Of a stretch of 64,000 bases of DNA, positions 9,201 through 17,559 are shown in pieces. This DNA is from JAWKXU01 sp964468045. Lineage in GTDB: Bacteria > Pseudomonadota > Alphaproteobacteria > Sphingomonadales > Sphingomonadaceae. The notes below the pieces were generated by a model. It made no database searches and was not told where the DNA came from. It saw only the letters and a program-made list of their open reading frames with translations. The position numbers were made by a program, and so were the translations under genes. The stretch covers positions 28,369 through 92,368 of the forward strand of contig CAYXTO010000014.1 in the NCBI GenBank assembly GCA_964468045.1, in the 5' to 3' direction. The first letter of the stretch is position 1. Every line of letters starts with the position of its first letter.

Positions 9201-9755
9201 TAGCCCGCCTTCCAAGCCGGACGGATAGATATCGAAGATCGAGCCGCGCACCGCGAAATCGCCCGCATCCGCCACCGTGTCGGTGCGGGCATAGCCCTGA
9301 CGCTGGAGCAGCGCGATCAGCGTTTCGCGCCCGATTTCCAGGCCCGGCTTCAATTCGCGCACGGATTGCCGGATGCGAAAGGGGGTCAATACGCGCTGAA
9401 GCAGCGCGTTGACGGTAGTTACCAGCAATTGCGTTCCGGAATCGCCTGCCTGAAGGCGGTACAGCGCCGAAAGCCTGCGGGCGCTGACCGAATGCGCCGG
9501 GCTGGCCCGGTCGTAAGGCAAGCAATCCCAAGCCGGAAACTCGATCACTTCCAGTTCCGGCGCGAAATAGCCCGCCGCATCGGCCACTGCTCGCATGGCC
9601 GCTTCATCGGGCGCTATGAATATTGCGCGTCCGCCCTTCGACCTGGCATGAGCGGCCCGAGCCAGGTCCGCGAGCACAAGCGGTTGTGCGCCCCGCGCCA
9701 GGGAGGCGAGGGTCAGCGGCAGGCGGGCAGTCAGGATACGGGAAAGATCGGGCAT
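6267..9755 (-). CDS. mfd: transcription-repair coupling factor Mfd
   Basis: Removes RNA polymerase stalled at DNA lesions and recruits UvrA. At 1162 residues it is full length. In order: a UvrB-like N-terminal module; a CarD-like RNA polymerase interaction domain with HPGDLVVHMEHGIGRYAGLE; a RecG-type DNA translocase with Walker A GDVGFGKTE, DEEQRFGV (motif II) and TATPIPRT (motif III); QLRGRVGRAK (motif VI); and the C-terminal TRCF domain that holds UvrA binding in check. It is convergent with the hypothetical gene ending at 6257. sdhE lies just upstream on the same strand, 37 bases away. Confidence 0.98.
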   Translation of the reverse strand: MPDLSRILTARLPLTLASLARGAQPLVLADLARAAHARSKGGRAIFIAPDEAAMRAVADAAGYFAPELEVIEFPAWDCLPYDRASPAHSVSARRLSALYRLQAGDSGTQLLVTTVNALLQRVLTPFRIRQSVRELKPGLEIGRETLIALLQRQGYARTDTVADAGDFAVRGSIFDIYPSGLEGGLRLDFFGDELESLRLFDPNTQRTTGVIDSHLLLPASEALLDEETIKRFRTRYREMFGANATGDPLYQAVSDGRRLAGMEHWLPLFEERLDTLFDHLSKDDVVVIDNSALSAGEERLSDIADYHTARSETAGQAAGSYRPLATDALYLSQQEFNARLEEWPVHRAGIFAEPESERVLDFGFASSRDFGAERARGDNVYEAAANHLAALGKAGKKPLLAAYSSGSRARIASILGEAGAEVRLADTWQDALGLAARGKPVAMVLPLETGFANDELELVTEQDILGDRLVRRRKRKKDSDAFLAELSALHPGDLVVHMEHGIGRYAGLESIQVGKSPHDCVMLEYAGGDKLYIPVENIDVLSRYGSSEESVPLDRLGGEAWQRRRARLKERIQQIAHELMRTAALRALKSAPALLAEEAIYNQFIDRFPWQETEDQERAIEDVLGDLGEGKPMDRLVCGDVGFGKTEVALRAAFVAAMSGQQVAVIAPTTLLARQHYANFVERFAGFPIRIGRLSRLVPAKEASQTREGLTDGTVDIVIGTHALLSKSVKFKRLGLVVVDEEQRFGVNHKEKLKQLRNDVHVLTLTATPIPRTLQMAMSGLRELSTIQTPPVDRLAVRTYVMEWDDMVMREALLREHHRGGQSFLIVPRIADIADIEEWLRQSVPEVKTVTAHGQMAASEVEERMSAFYERQYDVLLSTTIVESGLDIPSANTIIIHRADRFGLAQLYQLRGRVGRAKLRAYAYLTYPRDQALSEVAEKRLKVLGDLDSLGAGFQLASHDLDIRGAGNLLGDEQSGHIREVGFELYQSMLEDAILAAKAGENGLERDSSGLSPQITVDAPIMIPEEYVPDLAVRMALYRRLNDARDHAEIESLAAEMIDRFGALPGPTGNLIKLIEIKHQAILANIAKIDVGARGTLVTFHKDDFPDPAGLIAYVERLKGTAKLRPDMKLMINRAWGDPKSRLNGLVQLTKGLSGIVRKAAR

Positions 9756-9792
9756 GCTTGATCGGAAGCTGTAAACGCCGGGACCGTTCCCG

Positions 9793-10074
9793 TCAGCGCG
9801 GAATTTCTACGTAGTCGAGCTGTTGCATCAGCGTCATCTGCTCGCCTGCAAATCGCTCCGGAACCGGCAAGGTGCCCAGCGCCCAGGCCATCACATCGAC
9901 ATCATCCTCTTCCAGCAGATCCTCGAACCAGTCGATTTCGGCTGCACCCCATTGGGTATGATAGCGGTCGAAGAAACCGCCGATCATATAATCGGCCTCG
10001 CGCGTGCCGCGATGCCAGGCGCGAAATTTCAGGCGAGCGAGACGGGCGGATCCGGAGGCGGAGACAGTAGACAT
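9793..10074 (-). CDS. sdhE: FAD assembly factor SdhE (succinate dehydrogenase assembly factor 2)
   Basis: Small cytoplasmic protein that helps attach FAD covalently to the flavoprotein subunit of succinate dehydrogenase. The 93-residue product has the RGxxE signature as RGTRE (22-26) followed by DYMIGGFFDRY, and the acidic DWFEDLLEEDDVDV helix typical of the family. The ATG chosen removes a 14-residue extension present in the longer frame; family members begin near here. It is upstream of mfd on the same strand, an arrangement I recall in sphingomonads (memory, unchecked). Confidence 0.88.
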   Translation of the reverse strand: MSTVSASGSARLARLKFRAWHRGTREADYMIGGFFDRYHTQWGAAEIDWFEDLLEEDDVDVMAWALGTLPVPERFAGEQMTLMQQLDYVEIPR

Positions 10075-10124
10075 GAGGGTTGCCGGTAAGCCAGGTAACG
10101 TTGGCAGGCAACCCACCCGTCAGC

Positions 10125-10529
10125 CTATTTTCCACGCAGGGCGGCAAGAATTTCCGGGGCCGGCCTGCCGATCAGATCCTTGGACAGTTCGCCTTGCAGG
10201 GCCGATTCCAGCTGCTTGTGAAAATGGCGACGCAATTCGCCCAGCGTGCGCGGGGCCGCGATCACCACCAGCCTTTCGATCTTGTGATCCAGAACCTGCC
10301 GGTTCAGCCAGTCCGCGACAGCGGCGGCATGAGCGTCTTCATCCAGCAAATGGCCGGTCGGATTGCCGGAGCTGGAATAGGGATGCGCACCGGCGCCCTT
10401 GTTGTGCTTGTCCAGCTTGGGGGTGGGGAGCGGCGCAAGCTGTGGCTCCGCCTCGTTTCCGGCATTCCTGAACAATTCAAACCGCTTGCCGTCGACCAAT
10501 GCGATGATGGTGCCGTGGGCCAGTAACAT
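10125..10529 (-). CDS. host attachment family protein
   Basis: A 134-residue soluble protein matching the family named after Agrobacterium AtsE (required for attachment to host cells). Features are the N-terminal strand AHGTIIALVDGKRFELFRN, a Pro/Lys linker, a DEDAHAAAVADWLN helix, and LVVIAAPRTLGELRRH near the C terminus, which resembles the eRF1 domain 3-like fold of this family. No enzymatic function is established. It is divergent from recG with about 110 bases between. Confidence 0.78.
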   Translation of the reverse strand: MLLAHGTIIALVDGKRFELFRNAGNEAEPQLAPLPTPKLDKHNKGAGAHPYSSSGNPTGHLLDEDAHAAAVADWLNRQVLDHKIERLVVIAAPRTLGELRRHFHKQLESALQGELSKDLIGRPAPEILAALRGK

Positions 10530-10640
10530 GCAATGACTCCTGTCTTGTTACGATGACCTGCCTTTCGCCATAGCATGAGCGCCGAACAATGCGCTGTGTC
10601 AAATCTGGCGATTTCCCCGCGAACCTGTCTATGAGGGGCC

Positions 10641-12698
10641 ATGCGGCCCGAATGCCTCAATCCTGTCTTTGCGGAAACCGACAGTCTCGAGGGTGTCGGG
10701 CCGAAGCTGCGCAAGCCGCTTGAAAAGCTCGGGCTGACCCGGCTGCGGGATCTGGCATACCATCTGCCGGATCGCTTCGTGCAGCGGCGCGCCGTGACAA
10801 ATCTCGACGAAGCGTCGGTGGGGGAACAGATCGTGGTTGCGCTGACGCCCACCGAGCACCGCTCTGCGTCGGGGCGGGGGCCCTATCGGGTGCTGGCGCA
10901 GGATACAGTGGGAAACATCTGCGCGCTGACCTATTTCGGGCGCGCATCCTACACCGCGAAGAAGCAGCTCCCGATCGGGGAGACTCGCTGGGTGGCGGGC
11001 AAGCTCGATCAATATGGGCAGATGCTGCAGATCGTGCATCCCGATCATGTCGCGGAGGAAAGCAGCGCGATGCTCGGCCAGCTCTGCGAGCCGGTCTATG
11101 CGCTTTCCGAAGGGCTGACCCAGCCACGCATCGCCGCTCTGACCCAGCAGGCGCTGGGGCGGTTGCCTGAATTGCCGGAATGGATCGAGCCGGGCCTGCT
11201 GGCCAAGATGCAATGGCCGGTCTGGCGCGATGCGTTGCTGCTGGCGCACAAGGGGGAGCATCCGGCGGCGCGCGATCGTCTGGCCTATGACGAGCTGCTC
11301 GCAAACAGCCTTGCCCTGATGCTGGTGCGCGACGCCAATCGCAGCCGCAAGGGAACGCCGCTTACGGGCGACAATTCGCTCAGGGCGAAGCTGGATTTGC
11401 CGTTTCCGCTCACTGGCGCCCAGCGCCGCTCGATATACGAGATCGAAGGTGACATGGCTCAGGGTGCGCCGATGCTGCGCCTGCTGCAGGGCGACGTCGG
11501 CGCGGGCAAGACAGTGGTCGCGCTGGAAGCGATGCTGCTGGCGGTGGAGGCGGGCGCCCAGGCCGCCATGCTGGCCCCGACCGAGATTCTCGCCCGCCAG
11601 CATTACCAGACCTTGCGGGGCCTTGCCGCGCCGACCGGGGTGAACATCGCGCTGCTGACCGGGCGGGACAAGGGCAAGGCACGTGAGTCGATCCTGATGG
11701 GCCTGATGGATGGCAGCATCGACATCGTCGTGGGTACCCATGCGATTTTCCAGGAGAGCGTGAGCTATCGCAATCTCGCGCTGGTGGTGATCGACGAGCA
11801 GCATCGCTTCGGCGTGGGCCAGCGGCTGATGCTCACGCAGAAGGGCAAGCGCACGCCGCACTGCCTCGCCATGACGGCGACCCCTATCCCGCGCACCCTG
11901 ACGCTGGCGCAATATGGCGAGATGGATGTGTCTCGGCTCGATGAGATGCCTCCCGGCCGCCAGCCGATCGACACGCGCGTGATTGCCGTGGATCGGCTGG
12001 CCGATGTGGCGGCCGGGGTCGAACGGCATATCGCAGGCGGCCAGCAGGCCTATTGGGTCTGCCCCATGGTGCGCGACAGCGAAACGGAGGATCTGGCGGC
12101 CGCTGAGGCGCGTTTTGCGTCCCTCAAGGGCCGGTTCGGTGACGCTGTGGTCCTTGTGCATGGCCAGCTCAAGCCGGAAATCAAGGACGCCGCCATGGAG
12201 CGTTTCGCCAGCGGCGATGCGCGCGTACTGATCGCGACCACGGTGATCGAGGTAGGGGTGGATGTTCCCAATGCCACGCTGATGGTGATCGAGCAGGCGG
12301 AGCGTTTCGGCCTTGCCCAGCTGCATCAGCTGCGAGGCAGGGTGGGGCGCGGCTCGGAGAAATCGGTGTGCCTTCTCTTGCGCGGGGAGCAGCTTTCCGA
12401 AACCGCGCGGCAGCGCCTGGCCTTGATGCGAGAGACGCAGGATGGCTTCCGCTTGGCCGAGGAGGACCTGAAGCTGCGCGGCGGCGGGGAGCTGCTCGGG
12501 ACCCGGCAATCGGGCGATACGCCGTTCAATGTCGCCAACCTAGAGCAGATCCAGCGGTTGCTGCCACTGGCCCATGACGATGCCCGCCTGCTGGTGGAAC
12601 GGGATGGCGGCCTTTCCAGCCCGCGCGGGGAAGCGGCGCGGATCCTGCTCTATCTGTTCGAGCGGGACTGGGGCGTGCAGCTGCTGCGGGGCGGTTAG
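10641..12698 (+). CDS. recG: ATP-dependent DNA helicase RecG
   Basis: Remodels stalled replication forks and Holliday junctions. The 685-residue protein carries an N-terminal OB-fold wedge domain (about 1-170), then helicase motifs GDVGAGKT (Walker A), VVIDEQHRFGVGQR (motif II), MTATPIPRTLTL (motif III) and HQLRGRVGRGSEK (motif VI). The TRG region with FRLAEEDLKLRGGGELLGTRQSG follows. Length and order match RecG and not Mfd. It is convergent with the GST gene, nine bases apart. Confidence 0.97.
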   Translation: MRPECLNPVFAETDSLEGVGPKLRKPLEKLGLTRLRDLAYHLPDRFVQRRAVTNLDEASVGEQIVVALTPTEHRSASGRGPYRVLAQDTVGNICALTYFGRASYTAKKQLPIGETRWVAGKLDQYGQMLQIVHPDHVAEESSAMLGQLCEPVYALSEGLTQPRIAALTQQALGRLPELPEWIEPGLLAKMQWPVWRDALLLAHKGEHPAARDRLAYDELLANSLALMLVRDANRSRKGTPLTGDNSLRAKLDLPFPLTGAQRRSIYEIEGDMAQGAPMLRLLQGDVGAGKTVVALEAMLLAVEAGAQAAMLAPTEILARQHYQTLRGLAAPTGVNIALLTGRDKGKARESILMGLMDGSIDIVVGTHAIFQESVSYRNLALVVIDEQHRFGVGQRLMLTQKGKRTPHCLAMTATPIPRTLTLAQYGEMDVSRLDEMPPGRQPIDTRVIAVDRLADVAAGVERHIAGGQQAYWVCPMVRDSETEDLAAAEARFASLKGRFGDAVVLVHGQLKPEIKDAAMERFASGDARVLIATTVIEVGVDVPNATLMVIEQAERFGLAQLHQLRGRVGRGSEKSVCLLLRGEQLSETARQRLALMRETQDGFRLAEEDLKLRGGGELLGTRQSGDTPFNVANLEQIQRLLPLAHDDARLLVERDGGLSSPRGEAARILLYLFERDWGVQLLRGG

Positions 12699-12707
12699 CA
12701 GGCGGCC

Positions 12708-13430
12708 TCAGGCGCCGCTCACGATCACGTGCTTGAGCAGGCCGTTCTGCGGGAAGATCGCAGTGCCGAGCTCATTGCGCTCATATCCCATATCGATGGC
12801 CAGACCCTTGGCATAGGCAGCTCTTACGGCCGCGCGATCCGCGATCTTCTCGACCCATCGCTTGATGTTCGGGAAATTGTCCGCTCCGCCGCGCGGCTCC
12901 ATGTAGATCATCCAGGGAAAGCAGGCCATGTCGGCGATGGAATATGCGCCGGCGAGATATTCCTGCTCGGCCAGCCTTCGATCCATCAGCCTCCACAGGC
13001 CTTCCCAGATGTTCGAGAAGCGGTTCAGCGCATAGCTGTGATCCATTTCCGGGGCGATCCTCGGTGCCCATCGGGTGAAGTGCCATTGCTGGCCGCCGAT
13101 CGGGCCAATTCCAGCCATCTGCCAATAGAGCCATTGCTTAACGTCATAGCGGGAACGGGTCTCCTTCGGCAGGAAAAGTCCGGTCTTGTCGGACAGATAT
13201 TCAAGGATCGCGCCGGACTCGAAGATGACGATCGGGTCGCCGCCGTCATCCGGATCGTTATCACGCAGCACGGGTAATCTGGGGCTCGGGGAATGGGCGA
13301 TATTCTCCGGCACGAGGTGCTCGCCCTGGCTGATGTCGACCGGGCAAAGCCGATAGTCCAGCCCCATTTCCTCCAGCGCTATGGTCGCCTTGTACACATT
13401 GGGGCTGGTCACGAAGAACAGATCGAGCAT
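12708..13430 (-). CDS. glutathione S-transferase family protein (YfcG/Ure2-like)
   Basis: A 240-residue soluble protein: thioredoxin-like N-terminal domain with MLDLFFVTSPNVYKATIALEE, cis-Pro region SPRLPVL, and the glutathione-binding FESGAILEYL, then an all-helical C-terminal domain with WLYWQMAGIGPIGGQQWHF. SPNVYK is the pattern of the Ure2/YfcG group, which often has disulfide reductase or GSSG reductase activity. The start is set by the domain boundary at ATG 13428-13430. It follows the P450 gene after 65 bases on the same strand and probably shares its transcript, suggesting a role in conjugating or reducing a product of that pathway. Confidence 0.88.
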   Translation of the reverse strand: MLDLFFVTSPNVYKATIALEEMGLDYRLCPVDISQGEHLVPENIAHSPSPRLPVLRDNDPDDGGDPIVIFESGAILEYLSDKTGLFLPKETRSRYDVKQWLYWQMAGIGPIGGQQWHFTRWAPRIAPEMDHSYALNRFSNIWEGLWRLMDRRLAEQEYLAGAYSIADMACFPWMIYMEPRGGADNFPNIKRWVEKIADRAAVRAAYAKGLAIDMGYERNELGTAIFPQNGLLKHVIVSGA

Positions 13431-13495
13431 TGTCGTGCGGGTTCCCGGGGTTTTACCGTCAGTTGCCCGAACAGGTAGCAGCCTGCATGTCCAAC

Positions 13496-14707
13496 TCAAG
13501 CGGCAAGCGACTGGTTTACCCGGCTCGGTTCGAACAGGATCGGGACTTCGTGCATGCCGCCAACCTGCCCGGAGACCCAGCGGGTGGGACGTTCGGGATC
13601 AAGCTCGAATTCCGGAATGCGCACGAGGAAGCGTTCGATCATCGCAACGGCTTCGACCTTGGCCAGATAGGCGCCCAGGCAATGGTGGATGCCGATCCCG
13701 AATGCGAAGTGGTGATTGGGCTTGCGATCCGGGATGAACCGGTCCGGGTGGGGGAACTGGCGGGGATCGCGGTTCGTGATCTGGTGGATCAATCCCACGA
13801 TCTGTCCGGGCTGCAAATCGACCCCGGCGACGGTGATCGGATTGACCACTTCTCGAAAGATGCAGGCAGGGCCGTCGAGCCGCAGGAACTCTTCGACAGC
13901 GTTGGGGATCAGTTCCGGCTTGCGGGCCAGTTGCCGCCGCAACTCCTTGTCCCATGCCAGACGATAGAAGCAGTTCGCGAGGAAACGCAGCGTGTTGTCG
14001 AAGCCGCCGAGCAGCAGCACGGTGAAGAAATCCAGCAGTTCCTCATCGTTCAGGCGCTGACCGTCATATTCGCTGTTGATGATTTCGCTCAGAAGCCCGT
14101 CGTTCGGTTCCTTGCGCCGCAATTCCACGGTTTCCCGCCAATAGGCTTCCATCTCCTTCATGACCGGCGCGGCGGCTTCGGGATCGGTCGCGCCTTCCAC
14201 CATCGCATGAACGAAGCGCCGGAATTTGGAAGCGTCATCCATCGACAGGCCGACGATCGCGCAGAAGGCGTAGCCAGGCATCGGATCGGTTGCCTCGCAT
14301 ACGTCGATCCTGCCCTTGTCGATCACGCGGTCGACCAGCATGTCGGCAATCGCCCGCATGTCGTCCAGCATTCGGTTGGCGCGAACCTTGGTGAAGGGGG
14401 CCTGCACCATTCGGCGATAGTGGGTGTGGTCAGGTTCGTCCTGGCCGGAAAGCATAAACTGCTTGCCGCTTGGCGTCGAATATTGCGGGAAAGTCACTGC
14501 GGAGTTGGAGAAATCCACCGTGTTCTGGTGGATTTCCCGGCTGACCTGCCAGCCGGTGACCACCCAGAAGCCGCCATGCGCGTCGCTCCATCCGATCTCC
14601 CGGCCGGCGGCGAGCGCTTCGTCCCGCACCATTTCGAAATATTCGTAGGGGGTGCCATCGGGCCCGAGCGGGGTGGCGTAATGGTCGAAGCTGGAAACAA
14701 GGCTCAT
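13496..14707 (-). CDS. cytochrome P450
   Basis: Soluble class I bacterial P450 of 403 residues. The haem loop is FAFGIGIHHCLG with Cys343 as axial ligand; the K-helix ExxR is E273-R276. The I-helix reads LLLGGFDNT (231-239): aspartate 237 is kept, but the usual catalytic threonine next to it is Asn238, with Thr one place later. It needs ferredoxin and ferredoxin reductase, which are not next to it. Neighbours are a phytanoyl-CoA-type dioxygenase 10 bases upstream and a GST downstream, all on the minus strand, suggesting one oxidative pathway. The substrate cannot be told from sequence. Confidence 0.95.
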   Translation of the reverse strand: MSLVSSFDHYATPLGPDGTPYEYFEMVRDEALAAGREIGWSDAHGGFWVVTGWQVSREIHQNTVDFSNSAVTFPQYSTPSGKQFMLSGQDEPDHTHYRRMVQAPFTKVRANRMLDDMRAIADMLVDRVIDKGRIDVCEATDPMPGYAFCAIVGLSMDDASKFRRFVHAMVEGATDPEAAAPVMKEMEAYWRETVELRRKEPNDGLLSEIINSEYDGQRLNDEELLDFFTVLLLGGFDNTLRFLANCFYRLAWDKELRRQLARKPELIPNAVEEFLRLDGPACIFREVVNPITVAGVDLQPGQIVGLIHQITNRDPRQFPHPDRFIPDRKPNHHFAFGIGIHHCLGAYLAKVEAVAMIERFLVRIPEFELDPERPTRWVSGQVGGMHEVPILFEPSRVNQSLAA

Positions 14708-14717
14708 TGTTTGATCC

Positions 14718-15584
14718 TCAGGCGTTGATTGCGGTCCGAACGCGTTCCCATTCATCGCTCTTGCAGAGCGGATCGCCCGGATTGAGCCCGCCGAATCCCT
14801 TCATCACGATCCGGTCATCGGTGTCCTGGCGCTGGTTGGAAAATTTGTTCGTTCCCAGATCGCGCTTGCCCGGCAGCGGGCGGAAATAGGCCTCGTCGGA
14901 GAAGAAGCGGAAGGTATAGCTGCGGCGCAACTGGTCGGGCTTGGTCGGTGCGCCGCCATGCAGGCAGCCGGGATGGAAGGCGAGCACGTCACCCCGCTGC
15001 ATGCTGGTGGAATGGATGTCCCATTTCTCCCTTTCGGCCTCGATGTTCGGCAGGCGCGGCAGATCCTTCTCGTCATAGAGCGGGGCGGTGAAGTCCGTCG
15101 GATCATACATCGATGCGTTGAACAAGGTGCCTTTGTGCGACTTGCGCACCACTTCCAGCACGTTTTCGGAGTCGAGCGGATCCAGCGGTATCCAGAGGAT
15201 CAGCAGGCCAGGGCCATAAAAGGGGATGTAGGACGTATCCTGATGCCAGGCGGTTCGGCGTGCCCCGCCGGTCTTCTGCCACATCTGCTCCAGATAATAA
15301 TAGGTGTCGTGCCCCCCGAACAGATCGCGCGCGATATCGGCCAGACGGGTTTCCGCCATGAGGCGCTGGTACCGCTCACTGCTCCTGATGGTGTTGTCGG
15401 TCAGGAAGTAGATCTCGTCCTTGCCGTCGCCATACATCCGCTCGGCAAGCTGCTTGTCCGCATTGAAGTGGGCTTCATAGCAGGTCTCGAGCAGGTCCAT
15501 TTCCTGCTCGTCGAGGGCGCCCGGTATCAGGACCACGCCGTCATCCTCGAAGCGTTCGGCGTATTGGGAATATGAACCGCTCAT
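14718..15584 (-). CDS. phytanoyl-CoA dioxygenase family protein (Fe(II)/2-oxoglutarate)
   Basis: A 288-residue non-haem iron oxygenase that uses 2-oxoglutarate and O2 to hydroxylate an organic substrate. Iron ligands are visible as WHQD (H114 and D116) and the distal His209 in FHPGCLHGG; the RRSYTFRF segment supplies the arginine for 2-oxoglutarate. ATG 15582-15584 is chosen because GAGG lies six bases upstream; the frame has another ATG five codons earlier. First gene of the likely PhyH-P450-GST transcript, with 172 bases of possible promoter between it and the AraC regulator. Confidence 0.88.
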   Translation of the reverse strand: MSGSYSQYAERFEDDGVVLIPGALDEQEMDLLETCYEAHFNADKQLAERMYGDGKDEIYFLTDNTIRSSERYQRLMAETRLADIARDLFGGHDTYYYLEQMWQKTGGARRTAWHQDTSYIPFYGPGLLILWIPLDPLDSENVLEVVRKSHKGTLFNASMYDPTDFTAPLYDEKDLPRLPNIEAEREKWDIHSTSMQRGDVLAFHPGCLHGGAPTKPDQLRRSYTFRFFSDEAYFRPLPGKRDLGTNKFSNQRQDTDDRIVMKGFGGLNPGDPLCKSDEWERVRTAINA

Positions 15585-15756
15585 CTCTCGCCTCGTCATG
15601 CCTGTTTTCGTTCAGCACATGCGGCTTGCCGGCGCCCCTATGACCGCCAGCCTTGCATGCCGCCCGGATTCTATCGCGCAATCGGGCAAGACTATTGGAA
15701 TTCCGTGCGGAAAACTTGTAAATCCGGCTGCATTGGCGGCCATGTCTGAGCAGCGA

Positions 15757-16668
15757 TTAGGACAAGTTCCGATATCGGCGCGGCGACATCCTGTAATGCC
15801 GCCGGAAGGCATTGGAAAAATGCGCCTGGTCGTAGAACCCCAGCGAAAACGCGATTTCAGAGATCGATATTCGCCTTGAAGCGGGAGAACGCAGAAGTTG
15901 CGCCGCCCTCTTCATACGCTCGCCATTCACGAGAGCGGTGAAGGTCGTGCCGTGGGTGGAAAGCACCGTCTGCAGGTTTCTGAGGCTCATTCCCAAGCGA
16001 TTGGCGACAACTGCGGGCGTGAGATCGTCGGAGCCGACATGCTCCTGGATCTCCTTTCTTATCTCCTGAAACGTTGCACGAGTTTGTGTTGTGCCGGGCA
16101 GGTCGCCCTTGTCGATCACGCAAAGATAGGTCAGTTCGAGCGAGGCTTCGAGCAGTTCAGCCAGGATGTCCTCGCGCGTGTCTTCCGCGAGATCATGCAG
16201 TTTCTCGAGATAGGATCGAAGCAGGATGGTTCTCGGATCGCTTCGGTTCGATCGCATCCCGGCGATCTGGCCCGAGTTTCCAAGCCTCCTTTCCACCATC
16301 TTGCGGGGAAACAGGATCGTCCGTCCGCTTGCGGCGGTTTGGCAATCGAACGAACCGGCCATGCCGGTATCCCACAGCAGGATGTCGCCCGCCTGCATCG
16401 TTGATTCCTGATTTCCGGACAGGAAGCGCAGTCCGCCCTCGTTGTAGAGCGTGACATATAATCCATCCTCTTCCGAATGGATTATTTCGTTCTCTCCCCG
16501 GTGTCCCTCGCAGCCCTGGATTTTCGTATCGACGAACAGGCAGTCGCCACGATGGCGATGCTTCTGCGAAATTGCGCAGTCTCCGGGGTTCGAAGGCACG
16601 ACGCTCCAGCAACTGTGGAACCAGTCGTAGCCCGCAGAGCAGGCCTGCGCCGTATCCATCTGGAACAT
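15757..16668 (-). CDS. AraC family transcriptional regulator
   Basis: 303 residues. The N-terminal part (about 1-170) is an AraC-binding-like sensor with DTKIQGCEGHRGENEI and a beta-rich core. The C-terminal AraC/XylS DNA-binding domain has two helix-turn-helix units, the second containing ISEIAFSLGFYDQAHFSNAFRRHYRMSPRRYR. The start ATG has GGAGAG just upstream, whereas the longer frame starts with a GTG. It lies directly upstream of the PhyH-P450-GST genes on the same strand and probably controls them and perhaps the quinone reductase. The inducer is unknown. Confidence 0.88.
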   Translation of the reverse strand: MFQMDTAQACSAGYDWFHSCWSVVPSNPGDCAISQKHRHRGDCLFVDTKIQGCEGHRGENEIIHSEEDGLYVTLYNEGGLRFLSGNQESTMQAGDILLWDTGMAGSFDCQTAASGRTILFPRKMVERRLGNSGQIAGMRSNRSDPRTILLRSYLEKLHDLAEDTREDILAELLEASLELTYLCVIDKGDLPGTTQTRATFQEIRKEIQEHVGSDDLTPAVVANRLGMSLRNLQTVLSTHGTTFTALVNGERMKRAAQLLRSPASRRISISEIAFSLGFYDQAHFSNAFRRHYRMSPRRYRNLS

Positions 16669-16837
16669 GTCGCTCTCCAACCCATATGCGCATCTTGGAG
16701 AGAGCGTCGTCGAGACGTATGCGGATCGCACCGAAACGCGGCTCACTCACCATCGCGCTTGGAATGGATGCTACCCCGCCGCTTGGCGGTGGTCAACGCG
16801 CGGCAGCCTGCCGCCCGGCTGCCTTGCGATCAGACCT

Positions 16838-17542
16838 CTACAATTGTTCGAACCTAGGTCCGAAATCGGCCAGATCAGGAATGGGAATGCGCGGCTTGCT
16901 ATCCAGATCTGTGAAATAGGCGCTCAGGTCGTGGAGACATTTCTGCCGTACCTCCAGCGGCTGATACGGGATGTTGTGGGCGACGAACGGCTCGATCACC
17001 TCCATCCCGACGTAGCCCAGGGTGCCCTGGAAGAGATGCCGCAGCATTCCGTGAACCAGCGGTCCGTGGATGCCGCGCTCGCCCACCATGTCTTCCCGGC
17101 CGCCAAGGCTGAATGCCGCGCTGGCCTTCTTTCCGGCCATCCCGCCGCGTTCGTAGATGGTCTTGCCGCCGTAGAACTCGCCGGAGATGAACACGCGGTC
17201 GAACCAGCCTTTCATGATCGCGGGCGTGCCGAACCAGAACAGCGGGAAGGTCAGCACGATCAGATCGGCCTGCTTCACCTTCTCGATCTCGGCGACGATA
17301 TCCGGAGCCAGGGTTCCGGCGTTGAAATTGTGCCTTTGTTCCAACGCATAAACCAGATGATCGGGATTGCCGCGCTTGCCGAAATCCGCCGGTGACAGGA
17401 CCGGATTGAACCCCATCCCATAAAGGTCGGAGTGGATCAGGTCGTGACCGCTGGCGGAAAGGGTTTCGGCAATCCGGTCGCGCATCGCCGTAACGAAGGA
17501 ATCGCGTTCCGAATGGGCATGGACGAGAAGGGCTGTAGGCAT
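16838..17542 (-). CDS. flavodoxin-fold NAD(P)H quinone oxidoreductase
   Basis: A 234-residue FMN/FAD enzyme of the NQO/MdaB/KefF type that reduces quinones by two electrons. Visible features are the phosphate-binding start LLVHAHSERDSFVTAM, the LIVLTFPLFWFGTPAIMKGWFDRVF block that holds the flavin ring, and FSLGGREDMVG. It has its own promoter with an inverted repeat over the -10 region. The gene lies upstream of the AraC gene on the same strand, with 169 bases between. It may protect against quinones made by the oxygenases. Confidence 0.9.
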   Translation of the reverse strand: MPTALLVHAHSERDSFVTAMRDRIAETLSASGHDLIHSDLYGMGFNPVLSPADFGKRGNPDHLVYALEQRHNFNAGTLAPDIVAEIEKVKQADLIVLTFPLFWFGTPAIMKGWFDRVFISGEFYGGKTIYERGGMAGKKASAAFSLGGREDMVGERGIHGPLVHGMLRHLFQGTLGYVGMEVIEPFVAHNIPYQPLEVRQKCLHDLSAYFTDLDSKPRIPIPDLADFGPRFEQL

Positions 17543-17559
17543 CGAGTTCCCCGGAATTT

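Noticed and set aside
7509..9203. 564-codon open frame antisense to mfd
   Set aside because: Mfd motifs run through the whole region on the minus strand.
10629..12509. 626-codon open frame antisense to recG
   Set aside because: RecG has all helicase motifs in the other strand; the antisense frame gives a His/Arg/Gln-rich sequence typical of GC-rich shadow frames.
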